NCBI GenBank assembly: GCA_963793025.1 | Contig: CAWBYL010000006.1 | Span: forward strand, 1,054,001-1,118,000 | Length of the DNA stretch: 64,000 nucleotides | Reading direction: 5' to 3' | DNA from: CAWBYL01 sp963793025 | GTDB lineage: Bacteria; Actinomycetota; Acidimicrobiia; Acidimicrobiales; Acidimicrobilacustridaceae | Program-made: the position numbers and the translations under genes | In this document: positions 27,607 to 36,928 of the stretch, in pieces | Position numbering within the stretch: the stretch's first letter is position 1 | Layout: every line of letters begins with the position of its first letter | The notes under the pieces: model-generated | Seen by the model: only the letters and a program-made list of their open reading frames with translations | Told to the model about the DNA's origin: nothing | The model's database searches: none

Positions 27607-28150
27607 TCACCGGGCGTCGGTGAGCTCGAGGATCGCGTCGGCGAAGGCGGCCGGTGCTTCCTGGGGGAGGTTGTGGCCGGCGCGGGGTATCTGGCGATGG
27701 ACCCGGGGGCCGCTGAAGTGAGCGGCTCCGGGCGTGCCGTCGGTCGCGGGGAAGTTGCCGTCGGCCATCCCGTCGAGCGTGACCGTGGGGACGGTGATGC
27801 TGGGTTGGTCCGCCCGCCGGCGCTCCAGGTCCTCGTAGGCGCGGTGTCCGGGGGCGAGGCCCAGTCGATGTCGGTAGGAGTGGATGACGACGTCGACGTA
27901 GTCGTGGTTCTCGAACGCCTCGGCCGTTCGGTCGAGGGTCTCCTCGTCGAAGGGCCAGCTGGGGGAGTTGTGGGTCCAGATGACCCGGGCGATCTCCCGG
28001 CGACGGGCGGTGAGCCCGAGCCGACCTCGCTCGGTCGCGAAGTAAGAAGAAGTACCAGAAGCCGGCCTCGAGGGTCGGGTCGATCGGCTGTCGGGCACCA
28101 GCGACGTCCTGGATGAGATAGCCGTTCACCGAGACCAGGCCGGCACAGCG
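27607..28150 (-). pseudogene. Truncated alpha/beta hydrolase, N-terminal half missing
   Basis: The C-terminal half of an alpha/beta hydrolase: AGLVSVNGYLIQDVAGARQP, then (after a frameshift near 28045) FATERGRLGLTARRREIARV through a catalytic acid region VPTVTLDGMADGNFP and catalytic His in AGHNLPQEAP. The upstream oxyanion HG and the GxSxG nucleophile elbow are absent in every frame. The upstream coding sequence is a different protein (28126-28329), out of frame. I read this as a deletion that removed the hydrolase N-terminus plus one indel. Not functional as seen. Confidence 0.7.
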
Positions 28151-28329
28151 CTGCTGACGACGTCGTAGGAGCAGCGCTCGATGTTCGCGGCGCGGAAGAC
28201 CTCGCCGATCCGGGCTGCGCAGGCGGCGTCGAGGCCCTCGTAGGTGGCGATCCCCATCGCATGGCGCGTCATGACCGGATGGGTGCCGGCGGCGTCCGGC
28301 GTGGGCACGGTGGTGATCGTCATGGTCAC
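28126..28329 (-). CDS. Short ORF, possible fragment of a paralogue of the 205-residue protein
   Basis: 67 residues ending at the hydrolase remnant. The segment DAACAARIGEVFRAA matches DAACARQVAEAFTAA in the protein at 25169-25786 at 9 of 15 positions, so it may be the N-terminus of a related gene. GAGGACGTG lies before ATG 28329, so translation is plausible. The remainder was probably lost in the deletion that joined it to the hydrolase. Low certainty. Confidence 0.4.
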   Translation of the reverse strand: MTMTITTVPTPDAAGTHPVMTRHAMGIATYEGLDAACAARIGEVFRAANIERCSYDVVSSAVPAWSR

Positions 28330-28354
28330 GTCCTCGGTGGATGGTCGGGTGCGC

Positions 28355-28729
28355 TCAGACGCCAGGAGCCCGAAAGCCGGAGCACAGGTGGGAGCTGTCG
28401 CATCTGGGCTTCGAACCTGATCGCCCGCATCGACAGAGGGTCAGGCGGGTGGCCGCCTCGGTGGACCCGTCGGGGAGCGTGAGGCGGATCGTCCCCTCGA
28501 CCAGGAGGGGACCGTCGGCCTGAGGCGTGATGGTCACGGGGACCGTGGGCGCGACTCCGACCTCCTCGCCCGAGGATGAGCGCTCGGGCTCGGAAGACGA
28601 CGGCTCGGGGCGGCGATCGTCGAGGCGAGGTGAGTCGTCTCCGGATTCGGCCATCGACGGGACGTCGATGAACTCCGCCGCCTCGAGACCGGTGGGATGG
28701 ATCTGCGTGAGCGAGAGATAGAACGACAC
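28355..28729 (-). CDS. CDGSH-type iron-sulfur protein
   Basis: 124 residues. The C-terminus has C99-R-C101, C110 and H114 in CRCGRSGSKPRCDSSH, fitting the C-x-C-x2-S-x3-P-x-C-D-x2-H ligand set of mitoNEET-like [2Fe-2S] proteins; the usual CDG is CDS here. Upstream is a beta-rich segment (VPVTITPQADGPLLVEGTIR), an acidic Ser/Glu linker, and a short N-terminal piece FYLSLTQIHPTGLEA that I do not recognise. Likely a soluble redox or iron-sulfur sensor. GAGGAG precedes GTG 28729. CDGSH proteins are often found near PF12902 ferritin-like proteins, as here (established from memory). Confidence 0.8.
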   Translation of the reverse strand: MSFYLSLTQIHPTGLEAAEFIDVPSMAESGDDSPRLDDRRPEPSSSEPERSSSGEEVGVAPTVPVTITPQADGPLLVEGTIRLTLPDGSTEAATRLTLCRCGRSGSKPRCDSSHLCSGFRAPGV

Positions 28730-28949
28730 CGGACGGACTCCTCGGTCGGGCGGGGCCCACCTGAGCCTCCGCTGGCGGAGGAGTGGGTGCTCCGAAGACC
28801 GATCGGGTGGTGGATCTGTGACGGCCGGCGTCGACCGCCGCCCCCACCGCCGTCGCGATCACCCGTCCGTTGTCACACCCCGCTGGGGAGTCCGGTCTCC
28901 ACCTCGTCCAGCCGCCGACCCGGGTTGCTGGTGAACGAGGAGCCCCATC

Positions 28950-29702
28950 ATGAAGATCACAGTCATCGGCGGTACCGGTCTCATCGGATCGAAGGTCGTC
29001 AGCCGGCTCCAGGACCAGGGTCAGGACGTCGTGGCCGCGTCACCGGCCTCAGGTGTGAACACCCTCACCGGCGAGGGGCTGGCCGCCGCCGTGGGAGGCG
29101 CCTCGGTCGTCATCGACGTCTCCAACTCGCCCTCCTTCGAGGACGCCGCCGTCCTCGAGTTCTTCGAGACGTCGACCCGGAACCTCCTCGCCGCCGAGCT
29201 CGTCGCGGGTGTGGGCCACCACGTCGCGCTGTCGGTCGTCGGGACCCAGCGCTTGGCCGAGAGCGGCTACTTCAGGGCCAAGATCGCCCAGGAGAAGCTG
29301 ATCTCGGACTCGTCGATCCCCTATTCGATCGTCCACGCCACCCAGTTCTTCGAGTTCCTCCCGGCTCTGGCCGACATGCACGCCGAAGGCGACACGGTCC
29401 GCGTCCCGTCGGCGCTCTTCCAGCCCATGGCCGCCGACGATGTCGCCGACGCAGTCGCGCGGACTGCCCTGGGCTCGCCGGTCAACGCCGTCGTCGAGGT
29501 CGGCGGACCGGAGACCTTCGGCATCGACGAACTTCTCCGACGCGACATGGAGGCTCGCGACGACCGGCGTGAGGTGATCGCCGAGCCGGACGCTCGCTAC
29601 TCGGGCGCACGGATCGAGGAGCGAACGCTGGTGCCGTTCAGCGGCGCAGCGCTGGGTTCGGTGCGCTACGAGGACTGGGCCCGGTCGCGGATGACGGCGT
29701 GA
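28950..29702 (+). CDS. NmrA-like/atypical SDR NAD(P)-binding protein
   Basis: 250 residues. Rossmann motif ITVIGGTGLIGSKVV at residues 3-17 and the NmrA-like Thr/Gln pattern in YSIVHATQFFEFL place it in the atypical SDR group (SDR_a5-like NAD(P)H-binding reductases or redox sensors). The classical YxxxK is not evident, so it may sense NAD(P) rather than reduce a substrate. GAGGAG precedes ATG 28950. It lies alone on the plus strand between two minus-strand genes. Confidence 0.82.
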   Translation: MKITVIGGTGLIGSKVVSRLQDQGQDVVAASPASGVNTLTGEGLAAAVGGASVVIDVSNSPSFEDAAVLEFFETSTRNLLAAELVAGVGHHVALSVVGTQRLAESGYFRAKIAQEKLISDSSIPYSIVHATQFFEFLPALADMHAEGDTVRVPSALFQPMAADDVADAVARTALGSPVNAVVEVGGPETFGIDELLRRDMEARDDRREVIAEPDARYSGARIEERTLVPFSGAALGSVRYEDWARSRMTA

Positions 29703-29745
29703 GGCCGGCGGTGACGTGGCTCGTCGGCTCGCCCCGGTGCACTGA

Positions 29746-32514
29746 TCAGGGGCGTCGGTCGTGTCCCTCGTCGAGGTCGACCCTGGTCGTCCGGAGCTCC
29801 GAACGCGAGGTGATCCCGAGTTTGAGGAACACCTTGTGCAGGTGGTACTCGGCGGTGCGATCGCTGATGAAGAGACGGGCACCGATCTCCCGGTTGGTGA
29901 GCCCCTCGCGCGCCAGGCGCGCCACGTTGAGCTCCTGCACGGTGAGCCGATCGACGTTCTGGTCGCGGCGCACTCGCACGGTCTCGCCGGTTGCCTCCAG
30001 CTCGCGGGCGGCGCGGTCGGCGAAGCCGTTCATGCCCAGACGCGCCAGCACATCGTGCGCGGCCCGGAGCTGCTCACGGGCGTCGACGCGTCGGTTCTGC
30101 CGGCGCAGCATCTCGCCGTAGAGCAGTCGGGCCCGTCCGATCATGATCGGTATCTGTTGGCGCTCGAAACGCTCGATGGCGTCCAGGATCAGGGACTCGG
30201 CGTCCTCGCCCTCGCGCAGCTGGGCCGTCGCCATGGCCAGCACGGCCAGCGCCCAGTCGTTCTCCAAGGGTCGGGTCACGCTGGCCAGCTGAGCGAGGGC
30301 CTCCTCCGCCAACGCCCGCTCGCCGGTGCGCACCGCCGCCTCCACGAGCTCGAGAAGGGTGCGCATGGCGTGGCTCAGCTCGTGGATGTACGGCAGCTCC
30401 CGGCGAGCGACGGCCACGGCTTCCTCGTAGCGACCGAGGCCGTTGTACAAGATGGCCTCTGCGAAGTTGGCGGCGCTCAGCGCGTAGCCCTCCCCGCGGC
30501 TTCTCCGTCAGCTCGCACCTCGCGGGCCAGGTCTTCGGCCTGGTCGGCCTGGCCCCTGTAGGCGGCGAGGAACATCCGGCCGTACGGGGGCAGCGGACTA
30601 CCGGTGACGCTCTTGATGGCGTCGATCTCGTCGCACGACGCGTCGGCCGCATCCAGGTTCCCGTCGACGGTCTGGGCGAGCATCAGGAGGCTGAGCGCGA
30701 TGGGCAGCACCGTGAGGACGCCGTCGGCCCGGGCGAGCTCGACCTGTCGATCAGCGAGAGAGCGGAGCATCTCGGCGTCCCAGAGGTCCTGAGCGGCGCG
30801 GGATGCGAACCACATCCAATGGAGCTCGTGTCCGTCCGGGGGATGATCGAGGAAGGCCTGCAGGGCGCGGCGCAGGGTCGGGATGGCCGCCGCCTGGCCT
30901 TCGGCGACCAGCAGGGCCTGGCCCCGCAGGATCAGATCCCGGGCCCGTTCGGACTCGTCGTCGGCCGTCGCCCGCAGGATCGTGTGGGCGACGGCGGCGA
31001 CCGCGTCGGGGTCGCCGAGGCGCCCGCCGTAGATCGCGGCCGCCAACGCCTCGATGTAGGTGTCGCGTGCCAGCACGGCGTCCAACGGTTCGAGGCCCTG
31101 AGCGGCGGCGAGGAGCTGACGAGCCCCGTCGCTGTCTCGTCGCTGCGCGTAGCTCGCTCGGGCGCGCAGTCGGTCGATGAGGGCCCTCTGGAGTTGGGTG
31201 AGGTTCTCGTGGCGGGCGGAGTCGAGCAGGCGCAGAGCGGCATCGGGGGCCCCCGCCTCGTGCTTGGCCTCCGCGGCGGCGAGAAGCCGCTCGACCCGCT
31301 CGTACGGCGTCGGTGTCAGGGCCGCCGACCGCTCCAGGAACGCGCCGGCGGCGGCGGCACCGCCTCGTCGGCGGGCTCGCGTCGCAGACCGTTCCAGCTC
31401 GGCTGCGACCTCGCCGTCGGGCCGAACCGTGGCACTGGCCCGGTGCCACGCCTTCCGGTCCGGATCGCGGGCGACATCGGTGGCATCGGCCAGCGCGGCA
31501 TGGGCGCGACGGCGTTCCTCGGGCGTCGATGACCGGTAGACGGCCGACCGTACGAGCGGATGGCGGAAGCCGACCCGCTCGGTGACGACGAGAGCGTCGG
31601 CTTCCTCGGCCAGGTCGAAGTTCTCCGGGCCGAGGTCCAGCGCCGCGCTCGGCGCGCCACAAAAGAGCGGGGTCGCCGGTCGGGTCGGCCGCCGCCAGCA
31701 GCAGCAGCCGGCGCGTCGGCTGCGGGAGCGGCTCCAGCTGCGCGATGAGGCTCTGCTCGATGCGGCTCTGCAGCGGCATCGAGCTCGTGAGCGCGAACCC
31801 GCCGGCGATCTGCGCCGGGCTCAATCCGCGAGGCAGCTCCTGGAGCGCGAGGGGGTTTCCCCGGGCCTCGGCGATGAGCTGGTCGCGCACCCGATGGTCG
31901 ATGGGGCCGGGGACCGCCCGGCGGAACAAGACCCGTGAGTCTTCGTCGCCGAGCCCGGCGACGACGAGCTGGGGAAGGGCGGCGAAGCGGTCGCTGACGG
32001 TGCGCATGGCGAGCACGATCCCGATGCTCTCCGCGTCGAGGCGGCGGGCGACGAACGCTATGGCCGCCGCCGACGCCTCGTCGAGCCACTGCGCGTCGTC
32101 CACGACGCACAGCTGCGGCCGTTCTCCGGCCACCTCGGCGAGCAGGCCGAGCACCGCGAGGCCGACCAGGAAGGGGTCGGGCGCGGTGGCCATCCGGAGG
32201 CCGAAGGCCCCTTCGAGCGCGGCGCGTTGTGGCTCCGGGAGGTGCCGGGCGGCGTCCATCATCGGCCCGCAGAGCAGCTGCAGGCCGGCGTAGGCCAGCT
32301 CCATCTCGGACTCCGACGCCACGATGCGGTTGATGTGGAGGTGGTCGGCAGCCCCGGCCGTGGCGTGTTCGAGCACTTCGGTCTTGCCGACCCCGGCCTC
32401 ACCGGAGAGGACCAGGGTGGCGCTGCGACCACCACGGACGCGATCCACGAGGCCGTCGAGCTCGGCGAGCTCACGTCGACGCCCCCGGAGCGGCGGGGAA
32501 TCAGTTGCCGTCAC
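29746..32514 (-). CDS. LuxR family ATPase regulator (LAL type; two frameshifts)
   Basis: About 922 residues in three frames. The first part has Walker A SGEAGVGKTEV and Walker B CVVDDAQWLD; the frame changes near 31650 (after ALLWRAE) and near 30490. The middle is TPR-like. The C-terminus is a LuxR HTH (TNREIGARLFISDRTAEYHL). Full-length once joined, with both ends conserved, so a functional gene with sequence errors is likely. Paralogue of 21036-23831: same order, similar length, opposite strand. Together they bracket the LtrA-to-NmrA group and may regulate it. Confidence 0.8.
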
Positions 32515-32757
32515 GGCGTCGAGGGGGCGCAGGGAACCATGGCTTGACCTCCGCGGAGACTATCCGGGACGGTCTCCGGGTGTCGCCGGCGCGAACGCCT
32601 CCTCTTCGTCCGCAGGCTGCGGCGGGCGTCTCGAGGGGAGGCTCGATGTCGACATCGACGACGGCAGGGTCCGGACGGACCACCGCATGTGCACCGCCCT
32701 CGTACGAGGCATGCTCGTCGGGCAACGGATGGGAGTTCCCGACCTCGAGGAGAGCCA

Positions 32758-33687
32758 GTGGCCAACCGCAACCTGTACCTGTACGAGGTCGTCGACATCG
32801 TCGGCCAGGGCCAGTACGCCTACATGGAGCACCTCTGGCAGGACCCGGTGCTGCGGATGCCGGAGATGTTCGGGCTCCAGGGCGCCTTCTACGTGTGCGC
32901 CGCCGGCGGCGGCCGCTGGCCGCAGGTCGTCAACATCTGGGACATCGGCTCGAAGGGCTGGACGGGGTGGGCCTCCAACGTCGACCGCATGAACCTCAAG
33001 CGCCGCAAGGCCTTCTACGGCGAGTGGTGGGACAAGGCGGCCGAGTGGCGCAGCGGCGGGTTCGACCGACTCTGTGCCGGGGTCCCCGGCAGCCCCTCCA
33101 CCGAGGAGATCAAGGCGCAGGGGATCAAGGGCACGTTGTTCGTCAACGAGATCCTGACCGTGCGCCCCGGCTCGACCCTCGAGTTCCTGGCTGCGGTGGC
33201 CGAGGAGCGCAAGGCCCTCATGGCCGACTACGGCCACCACGCCACCGGCCTGTACGAGGTGACCTCCAACCAGCACGAGGTGGTGATGGTGTGGGCCACC
33301 GACATCCCCTCGCAGGTGCGCTGGCACCAGAACCGCGACACCACTCGCGGGTTGTGCGACGAAGGCGAGGTCGATGATCGCATCGTGGCTTGGGAGCGCC
33401 TGTCGGCGGGCTACGTCACCGGCGGCGACACCCACATCATGACCCCCCTGCCCCGCACGGTGTACGGGCCCGACGACTGGGAGGACGCCACCCTCGAGCA
33501 GTGGCTCGACCAGGCCGGAGACGCCCAGGGCGGCCGCCCGACCAAGAAGGCCTCGACGAAGAAGGCCTCGACGAAGAAGGCGTCGGCGAAGAAGGCGTCG
33601 GCGAAGAAGGCGGCGACCAGGAAGGCGGCGACCAAGAAGGGTCCTGCGAAGAAGGGTCCCGCGAAGCAGCGACCTGCCACGACCTGA
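32758..33687 (+). CDS. NIPSNAP-like duplicated-fold protein with lysine-rich histone-like tail
   Basis: 309 residues. The first 265 form two halves, LYLYEVVDIVGQGQYAYMEH and LFVNEILTVRPGSTLEFLAA, that look like two dimeric alpha/beta-barrel (NIPSNAP/EthD-type) units; this is pattern judgement. The last 45 residues are eight to nine pentapeptides of the type KKAST/KKASA/KKAAT/KKGPA, as in the tails of mycobacterial HupB or histone H1. Such tails bind DNA or RNA or polyanions. GTG 32758 is preceded by CGAGGAGAG. A basic tail on an enzyme-like core is unusual. Confidence 0.7.
   Translation: MANRNLYLYEVVDIVGQGQYAYMEHLWQDPVLRMPEMFGLQGAFYVCAAGGGRWPQVVNIWDIGSKGWTGWASNVDRMNLKRRKAFYGEWWDKAAEWRSGGFDRLCAGVPGSPSTEEIKAQGIKGTLFVNEILTVRPGSTLEFLAAVAEERKALMADYGHHATGLYEVTSNQHEVVMVWATDIPSQVRWHQNRDTTRGLCDEGEVDDRIVAWERLSAGYVTGGDTHIMTPLPRTVYGPDDWEDATLEQWLDQAGDAQGGRPTKKASTKKASTKKASAKKASAKKAATRKAATKKGPAKKGPAKQRPATT
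33541..33660 (+). repeat. 15-bp coding repeat (eight units) for the lysine-rich tail
   Basis: Eight units of the pattern ACSAAGAAGGCSKCG in frame inside the gene at 32758-33687. Units 1-2 are nearly identical (ACSAAGAAGGCCTCG); later units drift to GCGACC and GGTCCT endings. The copy number could change by slippage. Confidence 0.8.
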
Positions 33688-33708
33688 TGCCGGCGGCGTC
33701 CTCGTCGG

Positions 33709-35430
33709 TCAGCCGGGACGCACCACGTGCCCGGGAAGCGCTCCGGTGAGCTCCCCGTCCACCACGATGGGGACGCCGTTCACGATCGTCGCCTTCACGC
33801 CCTTGCCCCACGCCTTGTAGCGGCCGGCGCCGCCGGGGAGGTCGTTGACGAACTCCTTCTTCCACGGCCCGATCGTCTCGGGATCGAAGATCATCAGGTC
33901 GGCGTGGTGGCCGATCTGGATGGTGCCTCGGTCGGCGAAGCCGAGGAGGGCGGCCGGGATCTGGGTGATCTGGCGGATGCCCTCCTCCAGCGACCACACC
34001 TTTCGGTCGAGGACCCAGGAGCGGAGGAAGTACGAGCTCCAGTCGGCGCCGTCGTCGCGCGCCAGGTGCGCCCCGCCGTCGGAGGTCCCGACGATCATCC
34101 GGGGATCGAGCTGGGCGGTTCCCACGGCGTCGGTCCACTCGGGGGTCTCGGTCCGCCAGCGGAACTCGGTTCGGAAGTCCTCGGCCAGGGCCAGATCGAG
34201 CAGGGCATCGGCCGGCTCGACCCCGAGCTCGTCGGCCATCTCGGCGATGGACCGGGCCTGCCACCGCTCGTTCTCGGGAAGGGCGACCTGGTGGACGAAC
34301 ACCACCTTCCACAGCGGCGGCGGCACGGTGGTGCCCTGGGCCGGGTCGCGGTTGTAGTTCTCGACGGCGTGGCGCAGCTCGTCGCGCGCCGCCGGGTCGC
34401 GCAGGAGCGCCGCCCGCTCGTCGCCCGGCAGGTTCACCATGTGGTTCCACGACGGGACGGCCAGGTAGTGGAAGTTGTCGGGGTCGACGGTTACCTTCCG
34501 ATCGAAGGGGCGGGCGATCAGCATCGAGTAGACGGGTGCGCCCTGCTCGGTCGCTCGATCGAGGAACGCCTGCGAGGCCTCCCACGTCGCGGTGGGCGCA
34601 TCGACCTTGTTGCGGCCACCCAGCCCCTGGATGATGACCGGCAGACCGGCCCGACGACCGATCTCGATGAGGTAGTCCTCGTCGGCCCGGTCGATGCCGC
34701 CGATGGCGCTGGCGGGCAGGAAGCCGACCGAGCCGCGTCCGAGCTCGCCCAGCACGTCGGCCAGGGCCAGCACCTCGCCGTGCGACGCCAGGCGCGACGG
34801 GACCGGCCGACCGGCCGTGTCCAGATGCGTGGGCGCGGCCGAGGACGACAGCCCGGCGGCACCGGCCTCGATGGCGCCGCGCAGGAGGAGTCCCATCTCG
34901 GCGATCTCGGCGTCGGTCGCCTCCCGCTCCGTCGAGTCGTCGCCGAGGACGATCCGCCTCAGGTTCGAGTGCCCCACATAGCTCGCCAGGTTCACGCCCA
35001 ACTTGCCTTCGCGGCTCTCCAGGTAGTCGGCGAACGACTCGAACTCGTCCCAGGTGATGGCCGAGAGGGCGATCGGGTCCATGTTCTCGACGGCGGCGAA
35101 GATGCCGGTGAGGAACTCCCGGTCCTGGGGCCGGCACGGAGCGACCGAGAAGCCACAGTTGCCGGCGAGCACCGTGGTGACGCCGTGGAAGCACGACATG
35201 GTGGCGTAGGGGTCGAAGGTGATCTGCGGGTCGTAGTGGGTGTGGGCGTCGACGATGCCCGGGGCCACGATGGCGCCGTCGGCGTCGATCTCCACCTCGG
35301 CCGTGGCGTCCTCGAGGTGGGCCAGACGAGCGACACGTCCGCCTCTCACGCCCACGTCGACCCGCCGTCGGGGAAGGCCCGTGCCGTCGATCACCAGTCC
35401 GTTGCGAACGATCAGGTCGTAGTCACTCAT
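33709..35430 (-). CDS. N-acyl-D-amino-acid deacylase/dihydroorotase-like amidohydrolase
   Basis: 573 residues of the D-aminoacylase-type amidohydrolase family (PF07969). N-terminal DLIVRNGLVIDGTG then the metal motif DAHTHYDPQ; conserved GNCGFSVAPC; C-terminal GTSDGGAHL with the catalytic Asp; and the ADLMIFDPETIG ending. These hydrolyse amide or cyclic amide bonds; in degrader actinobacteria they are common but seldom characterised. Start ATG 35430 is chosen; GTG 35439 is in frame. Divergent from the TetR gene at 35617. Confidence 0.87.
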   Translation of the reverse strand: MSDYDLIVRNGLVIDGTGLPRRRVDVGVRGGRVARLAHLEDATAEVEIDADGAIVAPGIVDAHTHYDPQITFDPYATMSCFHGVTTVLAGNCGFSVAPCRPQDREFLTGIFAAVENMDPIALSAITWDEFESFADYLESREGKLGVNLASYVGHSNLRRIVLGDDSTEREATDAEIAEMGLLLRGAIEAGAAGLSSSAAPTHLDTAGRPVPSRLASHGEVLALADVLGELGRGSVGFLPASAIGGIDRADEDYLIEIGRRAGLPVIIQGLGGRNKVDAPTATWEASQAFLDRATEQGAPVYSMLIARPFDRKVTVDPDNFHYLAVPSWNHMVNLPGDERAALLRDPAARDELRHAVENYNRDPAQGTTVPPPLWKVVFVHQVALPENERWQARSIAEMADELGVEPADALLDLALAEDFRTEFRWRTETPEWTDAVGTAQLDPRMIVGTSDGGAHLARDDGADWSSYFLRSWVLDRKVWSLEEGIRQITQIPAALLGFADRGTIQIGHHADLMIFDPETIGPWKKEFVNDLPGGAGRYKAWGKGVKATIVNGVPIVVDGELTGALPGHVVRPG

Positions 35431-35537
35431 CGACGACACCGTGCCTCAGCCTTCTCCCATCCCCGCCGGACGCAGGTCGGAGGAGATCGGCGTCCCCCGC
35501 CGTCTCGACGACCGATGGTACCGGGACACGCATTCGC

Positions 35538-35549
35538 AAGCAGGCGTTT
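35538..35549. promoter_or_regulatory. Imperfect palindrome AAGCAGGCGTTT, candidate TetR site
   Basis: Fits the symmetric pattern AARCRNNYGYTT. It lies between the divergent amidohydrolase (35430) and TetR (35617) genes and next to TTGACT (35548-35553). The same pattern occurs at 42821-42832. Inferred target of a TetR-family protein, perhaps the adjacent one. Confidence 0.4.
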
Positions 35550-35603
35550 GACTTGGAGCCTGGAACGAGGCCGGGCACGGACGGGAGGAGGCGCCGCAGC
35601 CCC

Positions 35604-35609
35604 TAGTGT
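35604..35609 (+). promoter_or_regulatory. Leaderless promoter -10 box (TAGTGT) of the TetR-MarR pair
   Basis: TAGTGT, 7 nt, then GTG 35617. No ribosome site. Confidence 0.55.
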
Positions 35610-35616
35610 TCCGCCG

Positions 35617-36336
35617 GTGGGCAAGGACGAGGGCGAGGGGGCGAGCGACGCCGAGGACGGGCCCGGGCGCGCTCCTCGAGGTCGGGCCCGCAGCGGCTCG
35701 GACACGCGCCGCAAGCTGATCGACACCGCCGAGCGGCTGATCGCCGAACGAGGCCTCCAGGCGGTTTCGGTGCGCGACATCACCGGAGCGGCCGAGGCGA
35801 ACTCGGCGTCGATCCACTACCACTTCCAGTCGAAGGAAGGTCTGGTCCTCGCCGTCCTGGCCGATCGAGCCGAAGCTCTCCACGAGCGGCGGTCGGTCCA
35901 CCTCGAGCAACTCGGCGCCGAGTTCACGGTGCGGGAGCTGTCCCGGGCGATGGTGCTCCCCACCATCGAGCTGACCGGAACCGACGACTCGGCCGGTGAC
36001 GCGACCTACGTCGGGTTCCTCGCCGCGCTCCTCGAGGAACCCGGGATGATCGGAGCCATCGAGCAGCTCTTCGGCGACCAGTACGACCGCTACGTCACCG
36101 CTCTGCTCGTCGCCTGCCCCCAGCTGCCCACGGACGTGGCCCGCAACCGCGTCGCCTTCACGACCCATCTGGTCCTGAACGCCGCGTCACCACAGCCACG
36201 CGGCATCCGACTGTGGGTCGACGCCCGCCATCCCAGCTCGGGAGCGACGTTGGCCGACGACCTCATCGACTTCCTGGCCGGGGCCCTGGGGGCACCGGTG
36301 GCCGCCGATCGTGACGAGCGGTCCCGGCGGTCGTGA
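35617..36336 (+). CDS. TetR/AcrR family transcriptional regulator
   Basis: 239 residues with the HTH at about 30-75 (VSVRDITGAAEANSASIHYH then FQSKEGLVLAVL). A charged, low-complexity N-terminus precedes the HTH. The start is GTG 35617, 7 nt after a -10 box. Overlaps the MarR gene (GTGA), so the two regulators are made together. Divergent from the deacylase gene, a likely target. Confidence 0.86.
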   Translation: MGKDEGEGASDAEDGPGRAPRGRARSGSDTRRKLIDTAERLIAERGLQAVSVRDITGAAEANSASIHYHFQSKEGLVLAVLADRAEALHERRSVHLEQLGAEFTVRELSRAMVLPTIELTGTDDSAGDATYVGFLAALLEEPGMIGAIEQLFGDQYDRYVTALLVACPQLPTDVARNRVAFTTHLVLNAASPQPRGIRLWVDARHPSSGATLADDLIDFLAGALGAPVAADRDERSRRS

Positions 36337-36839
36337 CCGACGAGCTCCTGGCCCGGTACCTGGCCGAACCGGACACGGCGGGCCTGTTCACCCGCCTGAC
36401 CCGCGTCGCCCTGCGCCTCGAGGCGTTCCAGCGGCGATGCCTCGACGGGCTCGGCCTCAACTTCGGCGACTTCGCCGTGCTCCGCGTCCTGATCCTCGCC
36501 GAACCGGACCACCAGCTGCTCCCGACCGAGCTCAGCGAGCTGGTGCTGCGCTCGAGCGGCGGGATCACTCAGATCGTGGACCGCCTGGAGGCGAGGGGCC
36601 TCCTCGAACGAAGCCGCGACTCGGCCGACGGCCGCCGTGTCGTGGTCGGGCTCACCACCGAGGGCCACCGCCTCGGCGAGGTGGCGTCGGAGCGCTACCG
36701 CGACGCCCGGGCCTCGGTGCTGGGCCCCCTGGACCCGGCCGAGACGGCGGAGATCGACCGGTCGGTCAGCCGCCTGCTGGAGCTGCTCGACGCCGACGCC
36801 GAACGAGCAGCCCGCCCCGGCGACGCGGCCGAGCGCTGA
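36333..36839 (+). CDS. MarR family transcriptional regulator
   Basis: 168 residues. Winged-helix region LLPTELSELVLRSSGGITQI, then VDRLEARGLLERSRDSADGR gives the recognition helix and wing typical of MarR proteins, which respond to phenolic and other small acids. Co-translated with the TetR gene upstream. It probably senses a substrate of the 33.7-46 kb catabolic genes. Confidence 0.86.
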   Translation: MTDELLARYLAEPDTAGLFTRLTRVALRLEAFQRRCLDGLGLNFGDFAVLRVLILAEPDHQLLPTELSELVLRSSGGITQIVDRLEARGLLERSRDSADGRRVVVGLTTEGHRLGEVASERYRDARASVLGPLDPAETAEIDRSVSRLLELLDADAERAARPGDAAER

Positions 36840-36928
36840 GCGAGGCGCGCCAGCTGGTGCCGGTGGGTGACCACGACGTGATCCGCCACCTCTGCCATCA
36901 TCGAGGTTCGGCGAGCCGGGGGGCACCG

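Noticed and set aside
33541..33660. Short regularly spaced repeats that could suggest CRISPR or a minisatellite
   Set aside because: In-frame 15-bp coding repeat for a lysine-rich tail, with no spacers.
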